This document shows positions 1 through 7,383 of a stretch of DNA of 8,512 bases, piece after piece (the stretch's first letter is position 1; each line of letters begins with the position of its first letter). A program made the position numbers and the translations under genes. The notes below the pieces were generated by a model. That model was not told the DNA's origin. It saw only the letters and a list, made by a program, of their open reading frames with translations, and searched no databases. This DNA comes from Planctomycetota bacterium (GTDB lineage: Bacteria; Planctomycetota; UBA1135; UBA2386), in assembly GCA_003235605.1 (NCBI GenBank), contig QJVU01000608.1, forward strand, positions 1 to 8,512, written 5' to 3'.

Positions 1-2467
1 ACATGGCGTCCCAGAACTCCTTCGTGAACGTCACGAAGCGCCGGTACCTGTCGGTGGACAGCAGACCGATGATGTTCTCCCAGATCCCATTGTGGTAGTA
101 GGGAATCCGCCCCTGGCCTGCCCCCTTGGCGCCCCTGGTTGCGACCGCGTACTCGATGAACGGCACGATCAGCTTGTCCATGCGCTCGATCGTGTCGCGA
201 GCATCGAAGTCCGGCTTGCCGGTCAGCGCAAGGTTCTCGGTGCGCCGCGGCAGCTGGATCTCGTTGCTGCCGTCCACGTTCTGCGGGTTGATCGTGAAGT
301 TGAAGATCTTCGTGAGGACGCGAGCCCCCTGCTTGGTCAGCTCGACGGTCTTCCCACCACGGATGATCGTGAAGCTGGGCAGGTCGACGTCCTTGCTCGC
401 GGAGCCCACGCCGGTCCACTGGTAGACATCGTCGACGTAGTTCGGGTCCCCGTACCAGGTGCCGGGGCTGCGGACGGCCGTGGATTCGTCTGCGCCATCG
501 GCGCGGGCAGCCTCCTTCTGCTCGGCAGTGCGAATCTCCTTCATGGCCAGCTTGAACATGGCGGCGATGAAGACGTCCGGCGTGATCAGACCCTTGCCGC
601 TAGGCCCGACGACACTGGCCTTGTTGATGAAGGCGCTATCCAGCCGGCCCATGCCGAAGAGCAGCTGGAAGACAGCCGTGTCCTGGACGGTCATGCCATC
701 GTAGCCGGAGACGGCCTCGGTCAGCTTGCCGCGTGCTGCCTGGTACTTCTCCCAGAGGTAGTTCCAGAAGTCGCGGTAGGCCCGCTCGGGAACCGTCTGG
801 TCCCGCAGGAGGAGGCTCTGCTGCTGGTTGTAGCTGTAGCGCGACTGGATCAGGCTGAGCTCGAGCTGGAACGCGTCCGAGGTCATCTCGATCGGGCCCA
901 GATCCAGGCTGCGGATGATGAACTGCCGAGCACCGACGAGGTTCAGCACGCTGTTCTCGATGAAGAGCTTCTCGTCCCGATACTGCCCGCCCACGTTCCT
1001 GGAGATGGCATCGAGGTGGTCCTTCATGACCATCATCTCGCGCACGGTGTCGAGACTCGTGGTCTGGAGGACGATGCGGCCCTCGGCAGTGCCTCGGCCC
1101 ATGACCTGGATCGCAGGGTACTTCGCGCCGATGATCGGGAGCAGGGCGAGCTTCATCCCGAAGGCCACCTGCACCGAGTTCACGACGTAGCCGCCAGTCT
1201 TGGCGCCGGGGAAGTGACGGAAGATCTCCGGGTCGAGGATGTCAGTCCAGCGGCACTTGAAGTCCGGATCCGCGGTGAGGTGGGCCTTGTAGTCCTCCAG
1301 GTAGAAGGGGTTCTTCCCCTCCTCCGGGTCAGCGAAGGTGTCGGGGCTGAGGTAGGCCCACTCCACGTAGCGGGAGAGCCAGGGGCACTTCGCGATGTCG
1401 GGCGTGCGGTTGCCGCTCGCGTCCCGGTACTCGAGGCCGTAGACGCCGAAGGCGTTGGGGTTCATCCGCAGGAACGACAGGCGGACGTGCAGCGTGTCCA
1501 CGGCATCCGGGTCGGTGGAGATGACGCAGCTCTGGAAGGCCACGGGGATCGAGATGCCCATGTTCGGGAGCGGCTCGGCGTGCGACAGCTGGTCCTGGTT
1601 CACTGCCTGGCCGATGATGCCCGTGCGCTGGTCGGCGCTGAGCAGGACCTGGCGGAACCACTCCTGGGTCAGGTCGCCCAGCTCCAGGAGTTCCTCCAGC
1701 CGCTCGAAGTTGGCCACCCCGCCCTTCAGGGCCTCCTCGATGTCGGCCGTGACGAACTGTGCGTCCTTGCTGTTGATGATCCGCTGCTGGATCGCCTCGA
1801 CCAACTCAGGCGTGCTGAAGTGGTTGATCAGGGCCGCGGTAAGGAAGGGGTTCTCCACCGTGGTGATGGGCGACGCGATGAGGCTACCGAGCAGCGGCCG
1901 CAAGCGGCCGTTGATGTCCGACGGGCCGGCGAAGACCAGATCGACGGTGATCTGGGTCATGCTCTTCGGGGTCTTGATCGCCACCTCGTTGTCCGAGCGG
2001 ATCGTCTGGATCCGCTGGATGGTGTGGACCTCCTGGATCCGGATGTCCGTGGGATCCAGGTTCTTGGGCCCGAAGAAGACGTGCCCGATGCGCGTGGTCT
2101 CGTTCGTGTAGAGCTGCTTCTCGGCCTGCTGGAGCTGACCGGTCCAGTCCCGCAGGTCGCGCTGGAACTTGGTCTCGTCCTTCAGGACCTCCCGGGTGTC
2201 GGAGGAGATGCGGCGCAGGTACTGCAGGAGGTCCTCGGCCCGCTTCTTCAGCTTGGCCTTGTGCTTGGCTTCCGCCTCGGTCTCGTCGCCCGTGAGGTTC
2301 AGCTCCTCCGCGGTCTGGATGCGGTTGGAGATCGTCTGCCAGAACTGCTGGAAGGCGTCCTCGTTGAAGAGACGGTTCAGGCGCAGCAGGTCCTCCGGGC
2401 TGACGCCCAGGTAGAGCTTCGCGAACTCGACGTCGCTGATCAGCAGATGGTCGTTGGGATCTGCCAC
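1..2467 (-). CDS. Phage tail/baseplate structural protein, 3' partial (822 aa in view)
   Basis: The frame opens at a GTG overlapping the preceding TAG and has no stop before the left edge, so the C-terminus is missing. It begins MADPNDHLL. Residues 1-120 are helical and charged, with a possible coiled coil at 55-120. Residues 125-345 form a first beta-rich domain. It carries the FFGPKNLDPTDIRI, ITVDLVFAGPSDINGRLRPL and ENPFL elements and ends in the strand pair at 305-335. Residues 425-548 form a second domain, with the GYVVNSVQVAFG, IQVMGRGTAEGRIVLQ, FIENSVLNLVG and LDLGPIEM elements. Residues 715-750 include IFNFTINPQNVDGS, resembling a third structural unit. From memory, segments such as 'vdivFxGxxdINxxLRpLi...tPF..IEN' and 'ypxxQxMGgxxxxvxixl' are typical of virion tail/baseplate proteins in large phages. 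I see no catalytic or LysM motif. The gene is coupled to the 1638-residue gene and is probably made at the same time. Confidence 0.82.
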   Translation of the reverse strand, partial: MADPNDHLLISDVEFAKLYLGVSPEDLLRLNRLFNEDAFQQFWQTISNRIQTAEELNLTGDETEAEAKHKAKLKKRAEDLLQYLRRISSDTREVLKDETKFQRDLRDWTGQLQQAEKQLYTNETTRIGHVFFGPKNLDPTDIRIQEVHTIQRIQTIRSDNEVAIKTPKSMTQITVDLVFAGPSDINGRLRPLLGSLIASPITTVENPFLTAALINHFSTPELVEAIQQRIINSKDAQFVTADIEEALKGGVANFERLEELLELGDLTQEWFRQVLLSADQRTGIIGQAVNQDQLSHAEPLPNMGISIPVAFQSCVISTDPDAVDTLHVRLSFLRMNPNAFGVYGLEYRDASGNRTPDIAKCPWLSRYVEWAYLSPDTFADPEEGKNPFYLEDYKAHLTADPDFKCRWTDILDPEIFRHFPGAKTGGYVVNSVQVAFGMKLALLPIIGAKYPAIQVMGRGTAEGRIVLQTTSLDTVREMMVMKDHLDAISRNVGGQYRDEKLFIENSVLNLVGARQFIIRSLDLGPIEMTSDAFQLELSLIQSRYSYNQQQSLLLRDQTVPERAYRDFWNYLWEKYQAARGKLTEAVSGYDGMTVQDTAVFQLLFGMGRLDSAFINKASVVGPSGKGLITPDVFIAAMFKLAMKEIRTAEQKEAARADGADESTAVRSPGTWYGDPNYVDDVYQWTGVGSASKDVDLPSFTIIRGGKTVELTKQGARVLTKIFNFTINPQNVDGSNEIQLPRRTENLALTGKPDFDARDTIERMDKLIVPFIEYAVATRGAKGAGQGRIPYYHNGIWENIIGLLSTDRYRRFVTFTKEFWDAM
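824..2095 (-). repeat. Diverged internal duplication of a tail-structure domain (protein level)
   Basis: Two regions of the tail/baseplate protein follow the same order. Copy A (about residues 125-345) has a beta strand pair, a helix, an ENPFL element, then a final strand pair (VAFQSCVIS and TLHVRLSFLRMNP). Copy B (about 425-548) has a strand pair, a helix, an IENSVLNL element, then a final pair (ARQFIIRSLDLG and AFQLELSLIQSRYSY). Copy A carries an insertion of about 90 residues after ENPFL. Identity is low, so this is similarity of pattern rather than a DNA repeat. Confidence 0.4.
2108..2305 (-). other. Charged helical segment, possible coiled coil
   Basis: This encodes residues 55-120 of the tail/baseplate protein. 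It is a Glu/Lys/Arg/Leu-rich run without Pro and with only two Gly, including KHKAKLKKRAEDLLQYLRR (68-86) and DLRDWTGQLQQAEKQL (104-119). Leucine spacing is compatible with an amphipathic helix or short coiled coil. It could mediate oligomerisation before the beta-rich domains begin. Confidence 0.45.
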
Positions 2468-2469
2468 TA
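2465..2469 (-). promoter_or_regulatory. TAGTG stop/start overlap deciding a GTG start
   Basis: On the minus strand the TAG stop of the 1638-residue gene shares its G with a GTG that opens the next frame. The only Shine-Dalgarno-like element is GAGG, 11 bases before the GTG, which is longer than ideal spacing. No ATG occurs in this frame until residue 170, well inside conserved-looking sequence. The coupled GTG is therefore the most economical start. Confidence 0.65.
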
Positions 2470-5400
2470 GAAGGAGGACCTCATGCGCTGCCGGATCGTA
2501 GCGTCCACCGTGTGGCGGAGGGCCATCGGCGCGGTCGTATCGTACATCAGACCCTGCTGCATCGGAGCCAGTCCCAGCTCCCCCATGGACGCGTCGGCGT
2601 AGGCCATGAAGTCCGTCGACCGGTTCATCGTGCCGGTGCTGAAGTGCATCTGTGTTCGTACTTGCGAAGGCCTGTCCATGTAGGCGAAGTCGGTCGTCGG
2701 GATGGTCATGTTCCGGGCGTCCATCGTGTTCGGCCGGATCATGGGAGGCGGCGGCATCGGGGCGCCGCCCATGGCGCCGCTGCCATGGGCTCCACTGCTG
2801 CCACCGCCGTTGATGGTCTGCAGCAGCCCGATGCCCATGATCGCCGCCCCACCGATCATGATGCCCTTGCCGTAGTTGGTGCCCCAGAGCTTCTTGGCGA
2901 GGTCCATGGCGTGCTCGGCGAACCCGATCGACCTGCCGGTCATCGCCGGGACGCCGCCCGCAGGAGCGCCCTGGACGGCCGTACGGGCCGCATCTCCCAC
3001 GGGACCCACGTAGCCACCCATGGCTCGCTGGGCGAACTCGGGGTTCTGGCCCAGCAGCCGGGCGATCTTCGAGAGCGCCCCGCCCGAGACGCCCCTGACC
3101 TCGCCGCGCTCCGCGGCTGAGGCGAAGCGCTGCAGGAACTCCATGTGGCTCTCGGCGGCGGCTTCCTCGATCTGCCGGCCGGCAGCGATGATCTTCGCGA
3201 TGCGGCTGGCGGCATGCTGCGGGGTGACACCTTCCGTCTGGGCGAAGGTCCCGATGAAGTCCGCGGCCCCGGAGTTCTCGCTCATGCCGATGAGGGCCTG
3301 AGCCAGGTCGTCGACAGCGCTCTTGAACGCCTTCTTGTTGCCCGGGTGGAGCAGGTCTTCGGCGTGAGACAGGGCCATGACGCGCGGGTCGCCGAGCGCC
3401 AGCATGTCGGCGTTGCCGAACATCAGGTCGAGCACCTTCTCCTTCTTCAGGACCTGGTACTCAGACTCCTCCGCGACGCGGAGCATCCACTTCAGGGCAG
3501 ACATGTCGCCCTTGGCGTAGGCGATCGCCTGCTCGGCGACCATACGACTCTTGGAGTTCGCGCCCTTCGCGACGTCGAAGTCCGCCAGGCTTGCTCCGCC
3601 GGCGATGCTCGACATCATCTGGGTCATGCGACGCCAGCGCAGGTTGGCGACCGGCGTCAGGAGTTCGGGACCTGCGGCCAGGGTGGCCGCGATGCTCTGG
3701 CTGAAGTAGCGAGCGCCCTTGCGACGCCCGTCGTCGGACATCAGCCGGAACGCCTCCTTCATCAGGTTTTCGTAGGCCCCGGAGCTGATCTCCTTGGTGG
3801 CACCCTTGCTCACGGCATTCACCATGCGGAGCTGGTTGATGCTGTGGACGGCGTCGTACTCCGCACGCATGTGCTGGTACTCGAACCGCTTCCACATCTG
3901 CTCCTGGGCGAAGTCGCGCTCCAGCCTCTTGCCGGATCCCTGAGCCAGGTTGTACAGGTAGCCCGGGTCGTGGTCGGTGTCGCGGAAGCGCTCGGGCAGC
4001 CAGCCGGGGGCAACCTGGATCGCCTCGCTGTGGGAGATCCACTGCCCAGCGGTGCTCATCACGCCGCCCCTGCCCTTGGCGTTGATGATCCGGATCTTGG
4101 CGACGGTGCTCTCCTGGGCACCGCGCATCGGCTCCGTCTTGAAGGTGGCGTAGTACTGACCCGGAAGAGTCTTCCCCTTCCACTTCATGTCCTTGCCAGA
4201 CATGATTGCCCGAACGCGAGCCTTTGCTTCCCCGCCGGTGAAACCAGCATTCTTGAGCATGTTGACGGCGCGGCTGCGGCTGATGCCGATCTCGCCGACC
4301 TGCAGCTTGGAGTTATGGACCAGCGTGCCGCCGAAGGACTGCTTGAGCTTGCGGCCGAAGGCCTTGTGGCCACGGGCCATGAGCTTCTCTTCACCGCTCA
4401 GTCCGGCCCGACCAGCGGCCTCGAAGGCGAGACCGGCGTCCCCGCCATGAAGGGCGCGGATGGCATCGAGAGTTTCGTGACCCAGACCCGGGAAGTCCCC
4501 CACGCCTTGGACGAGGTACGCCGGCTCGCCAGCCTTCAGGCCCAGGGACTGACCCCCAGGCAGCGCCAGGAAGCGCGAGCGAACGCTGGCGCCCTGGAGC
4601 TTGCGCTCGAGCGGCACCAGGCCTTCCTGGCCCATGTCGATGATGATCGACTTGCGGGTGGGCATCAACGTGCCGTTGATGTCCTCCACAAGGTGAGTGC
4701 CGCGGAACTGCTCGAGATCTCCGCCGCTCTGGTAGTCCCTCACGACCTGGGTGAACTTCTTGCGATAGTCGTCCCAGGTCATCACCTCATAGTGGTGGGA
4801 CTTGCCGACGGTGCCCTTCGCGATGTCCAGGCGAGCCTGGAGGAAGTGGCGATCGGGCGTGCCGACGTTCAGCGCGGAGTTGCGCGCCATGCTCCGGTAG
4901 CGACCGAAGGCGCGACTCAGCCGCTTCGCGCGCTTCTCGCTGATTGTGGCACCACGGCGTGCGGCGATCCGGTTGATGGTGTCGATCCGATTCGAGTTCA
5001 TCGTCTCGACGTCAGCACCACCCATGGCGGCCTGCTGGACCGTCCACATGTTCAGGTCGCGCAGCGTGTACCTGACGGTCCCAAACGTGCCGCGCACCGG
5101 CTGGCCAGCACGCGTCGCAGCGTTGGCCCAGCCCACGGTCACGTCCAGGGCATCGCCCAGGCTGGTGAGACCGACCCGCTTCATCTCCCTGCGGGCAGCC
5201 GGACCGAGCATGGTCATGAACTGGGTCTCGAGCTCGCCCAGTCCGATGTGGTGGACAGCAGAGTCCGACAGGCCCATTTCCTTGCGGGTCCGGCGGACGG
5301 CAGACATCAGCTCGCCAAAGTCGAGCCCCTTGTCCTTGCCTCGATAGTGGAGGACCTCTTCGGTGCGGACGGCGCCACCGTAGCGCACACGCTCTTGGCG

Positions 5401-7383
5401 CACCTGCAGCTCGGGAAAGTTCTTGGACAGACGCTGGAGCCCGCCCTGGTGCATGCGGAGATCGTTGATCTCCGTGGCCACGCGGAAGTTCATCTCGCCG
5501 GACTCGATACCCAGGCCGTGCTCGCCGAGGACCTGGGCGCCCTTGATCGGGTCGATGTACTGCCGACCCGCGACGTCCATGGCCACGACCAGGTCGCCAG
5601 GAGCCTGGAGGCTGCCGCCCACGCCCATGCGCTTCGGGCCAAGCAGGATGGGAGCACCCTGGTTGAGCTTGCGCTCGCCCCGCTCGATCAGCGGCCGCAG
5701 GCCCTGGTCCGTCGCCTCGAACCCGAGCAGCTTGTCCTTCTTGCCCAGGATCATCTGGACGCGCTTGTCGCCCTTCATCAGGGGCGTGCCATCAGAAGAC
5801 AGAGCGCTGCCGATCCAGCCCTCACCCCACTGACCGTCGGCGTGGGCGAAGAGATCCTTCTTCCTTATGGCCCGACTAAAGAAGACCGGGCCGCGCGTGC
5901 CCTTCTGCTTTAGCAGTTCGTCCACCAGCGGGTGGACGTCGAACATCTGCCCACCCATCGGGCCAGCACCAGAGGTGAGCTTGCCCATCGGGAGGTGACG
6001 CATCTCCAGCATCTGCTGGTGGATCTTGAAGACCCCGGCGGCGTATTCGGACGAGACGTAGGCCGTCGAATCAGTGAAGAGCTGATTCATCAGCTTGTAG
6101 GCAACTTCAGCCTGCTCGCGGGTCAAGTTCCCACGAACGCCGATGCCAAGCGTCTTGAGCGGCGTGCTCAGGACACCGCGGACCTTCGTTCCGCGGGCGA
6201 TCGTCTGGGTGGCATAGTGGTCGCCGGCCGCTAGGCGAGCCTGGAACTCCCAGCCGCTCCGTAGGGCCGGAGTCACATTGCGCGCGGCGCCCATGCCCGC
6301 GCCGTGCCCGCGCTGCACTGCCAGCTTCTTCATGTGGTAGGCGGTGTTGCTGGCGGCCGGAATGCCCAGGATCTCTGCGTCGCGCAGCGCAGCCAGCTCC
6401 CGCAGCGGCAGGAAGCCGCGAGAGCGCATGTGGTGGATGCTCTTTTTCAGCTGACCGCTGATCCCGGTACCAGGGAAGTCGAGGCCGTAACCCCACGTGG
6501 GCATGGTGCTGGCGATCAGGCGCCCCTCGGCTCCCATGGCCCGCTTGGTGCCGACGGCGTTGTAGCCCGTCATGCGGAGCGTCTTGACGCCGATCGACTC
6601 GACACCCTCCTGCGAGAGGGTTTCCATCGCGAGGGCGAGGTGGCGGATGAGGGCCCGGCGGCTCTCCTGGTAGCTCAGGCCGCCCTGGAAGCCGAAGGCG
6701 CCGGTGCCCTTCGCCCTGGCCTGGCCCGTGGAGGCGATGATCGCGTCGAGCACGGCGTTGTCGACGCCGCGCCCCAGCTCGAAGAGCTTGATCGGCCCCT
6801 TCAGCGCCTCGCCCATGGGGCCAGAAGTCGGGAACCTGACCTGGTGCGCCAGGTAGTAGGGCAGCGCCCCGCCGGCAGCCTTCGCGTTGAACCGCACGTG
6901 CTGGAGACTGCGGTCCTTCCAGTCGCGGATGACCTCGCGGATAGCATCGACCTGGTCTGCTTCCGTGCGCCCCTTGATGCCCGGACCCAGGCCACGAAGG
7001 GCGTGCTCGAGCGCCCCCTGCGCGGACATGTACTGGAAGCGATTGCCGTCCCAGACCATCTGGGCCATCGGGGCGTACTTCACGCCGCCCAGGAGCACGG
7101 CCCTCGACCTCGCGCTGAAGGTCGGAATGTGGACGGTGTGCCGGCCCAGCTTGTACTGCATCGAGCCCGCAGCCGTCGTGTCGAGACGCGCTGCCGGGCT
7201 GATGTTGCCCATCATGGCCTCGAGGACCTGGAGGTGGCTGTTGGCAGCTCGCTCCGCGGTCAGTCGGCCGCTGACCTTGCCGCGCTGACTCATCAGCGCA
7301 TCGAGCATCCCCTGGGGCGACGAACCGCGATGCGAGGTGTTGATGAACTCGCTGGGGTTGATGGCGTCGGGTACGAGGGTCAT
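2467..7383 (-). CDS. Very large virion-type protein (1638 aa) with C-terminal membrane segment, function unknown
   Basis: This is a complete 1638-residue frame from ATG (ATGA overlap with the preceding gene) to TAG. I recognise no family with certainty. Residues 1-1490 look soluble and mixed alpha/beta, with several basic helical patches, for example 805-835 (rich in Arg and Lys). A mixed, beta-rich-looking region around 1060-1125 leads to a DxDxD loop at D1135, D1137 and D1139. Residues 1150-1490 look mainly helical. Residues 1505-1523 form one predicted membrane helix. It is followed by a Gly/Ser-rich linker (1525-1541), a PMPPPPM run (1542-1548) and a Met-rich tail of about 90 residues ending in an Arg-containing helix. 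There is no signal peptide. Size and position between another large virion-type protein and a tail/baseplate protein suggest a virion component, possibly internal or ejected into the host. It could also be a tail-assembly factor. The long coiled coil expected of a tape-measure protein is not evident. Codon use matches its neighbours, and there is no sign of frameshift or insertion. Confidence 0.85.
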   Translation of the reverse strand: MTLVPDAINPSEFINTSHRGSSPQGMLDALMSQRGKVSGRLTAERAANSHLQVLEAMMGNISPAARLDTTAAGSMQYKLGRHTVHIPTFSARSRAVLLGGVKYAPMAQMVWDGNRFQYMSAQGALEHALRGLGPGIKGRTEADQVDAIREVIRDWKDRSLQHVRFNAKAAGGALPYYLAHQVRFPTSGPMGEALKGPIKLFELGRGVDNAVLDAIIASTGQARAKGTGAFGFQGGLSYQESRRALIRHLALAMETLSQEGVESIGVKTLRMTGYNAVGTKRAMGAEGRLIASTMPTWGYGLDFPGTGISGQLKKSIHHMRSRGFLPLRELAALRDAEILGIPAASNTAYHMKKLAVQRGHGAGMGAARNVTPALRSGWEFQARLAAGDHYATQTIARGTKVRGVLSTPLKTLGIGVRGNLTREQAEVAYKLMNQLFTDSTAYVSSEYAAGVFKIHQQMLEMRHLPMGKLTSGAGPMGGQMFDVHPLVDELLKQKGTRGPVFFSRAIRKKDLFAHADGQWGEGWIGSALSSDGTPLMKGDKRVQMILGKKDKLLGFEATDQGLRPLIERGERKLNQGAPILLGPKRMGVGGSLQAPGDLVVAMDVAGRQYIDPIKGAQVLGEHGLGIESGEMNFRVATEINDLRMHQGGLQRLSKNFPELQVRQERVRYGGAVRTEEVLHYRGKDKGLDFGELMSAVRRTRKEMGLSDSAVHHIGLGELETQFMTMLGPAARREMKRVGLTSLGDALDVTVGWANAATRAGQPVRGTFGTVRYTLRDLNMWTVQQAAMGGADVETMNSNRIDTINRIAARRGATISEKRAKRLSRAFGRYRSMARNSALNVGTPDRHFLQARLDIAKGTVGKSHHYEVMTWDDYRKKFTQVVRDYQSGGDLEQFRGTHLVEDINGTLMPTRKSIIIDMGQEGLVPLERKLQGASVRSRFLALPGGQSLGLKAGEPAYLVQGVGDFPGLGHETLDAIRALHGGDAGLAFEAAGRAGLSGEEKLMARGHKAFGRKLKQSFGGTLVHNSKLQVGEIGISRSRAVNMLKNAGFTGGEAKARVRAIMSGKDMKWKGKTLPGQYYATFKTEPMRGAQESTVAKIRIINAKGRGGVMSTAGQWISHSEAIQVAPGWLPERFRDTDHDPGYLYNLAQGSGKRLERDFAQEQMWKRFEYQHMRAEYDAVHSINQLRMVNAVSKGATKEISSGAYENLMKEAFRLMSDDGRRKGARYFSQSIAATLAAGPELLTPVANLRWRRMTQMMSSIAGGASLADFDVAKGANSKSRMVAEQAIAYAKGDMSALKWMLRVAEESEYQVLKKEKVLDLMFGNADMLALGDPRVMALSHAEDLLHPGNKKAFKSAVDDLAQALIGMSENSGAADFIGTFAQTEGVTPQHAASRIAKIIAAGRQIEEAAAESHMEFLQRFASAAERGEVRGVSGGALSKIARLLGQNPEFAQRAMGGYVGPVGDAARTAVQGAPAGGVPAMTGRSIGFAEHAMDLAKKLWGTNYGKGIMIGGAAIMGIGLLQTINGGGSSGAHGSGAMGGAPMPPPPMIRPNTMDARNMTIPTTDFAYMDRPSQVRTQMHFSTGTMNRSTDFMAYADASMGELGLAPMQQGLMYDTTAPMALRHTVDATIRQRMRSSF
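2470..2763 (-). other. Gly/Pro linker and methionine-rich C-terminal tail
   Basis: This encodes residues 1541-1638. After the PMPPPPM run come 13 methionines within 98 residues, spaced every 4-12 residues, along with many Thr, Asp and Arg and few hydrophobic blocks. The first part looks disordered or extended. The last 20 residues (1619-1638), ending RQRMRSSF, could form a basic helix. The role is unknown; a binding tail for a partner virion protein is one possibility. Confidence 0.45.
2815..2871 (-). other. Predicted transmembrane helix near the C-terminus of the 1638-aa protein
   Basis: Residues 1505-1523 are an uninterrupted run of Gly, Ile, Met, Ala and Leu with a single lysine (K1506) at the very start. 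They are flanked by KK (1497-1498) on the N-terminal side and a Gly/Ser linker on the other. The length of about 19 residues and the basic N-flank fit a single membrane pass. It would put roughly 1490 residues on one side and 115 on the other. Confidence 0.6.
3967..3981 (-). other. DxDxD acidic loop in the 1638-aa protein
   Basis: Residues 1135-1139 read D-T-D-H-D, followed by Pro1140. The preceding 60 residues include a strand-like run (QYYATF, then AKIRII) and an ISHSEAIQVAP segment. Three alternating aspartates can bind metal. Two readings are possible. One is a divergent relative of the DxDGD magnesium loop of double-psi beta-barrel RNA polymerases, although the glycine is replaced by histidine. 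The other is a simple calcium-binding aspartate loop. The motif is seen directly; its role is inference. Confidence 0.35.
7380..7383 (-). promoter_or_regulatory. ATGA stop/start overlap (translational coupling)
   Basis: Read on the minus strand, the four bases ATGA hold the ATG of the 1638-residue gene and the TGA of the gene before it. This overlap usually means the downstream gene is translated by the same or re-initiating ribosomes. The region upstream of the ATG has only a G-rich tract (GGTGGGGCGG) ending about 8 bases away, a weak Shine-Dalgarno match. Coupling therefore probably contributes to initiation. Confidence 0.75.

Noticed and set aside
92..2470. 792-residue open frame on the plus strand
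   Set aside because: It lies wholly antisense to the tail/baseplate gene. Its translation is a low-complexity mix of V, D, L, G, R and E, with no recognisable motif and hardly any Lys or Tyr. That is what the complement of GC-rich codons gives. The minus-strand frame has clear structural motifs and a coupled start.
2470..2490. Inverted repeat GAGGTCCTC at the gene junction as a terminator
   Set aside because: The complementary halves are only about four bases with no loop and no following T-run, and it lies within coding sequence. It is better read as part of a weak ribosome-binding region.
3145..5913. 922-residue open frame on the plus strand
   Set aside because: It is antisense to the 1638-residue gene, with the same V/D/L/H/A/R-biased shadow composition and no domain pattern. 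A real gene of this size entirely inside another is very unlikely without supporting signals.
2467..7383. The 1638-residue protein as the tape-measure protein
   Set aside because: Size and operon position would allow it. However, the sequence is not a long uninterrupted coiled coil, has many Gly/Pro-containing mixed segments, and has only one hydrophobic segment, placed at the far C-terminus. It is not excluded, only not supported.
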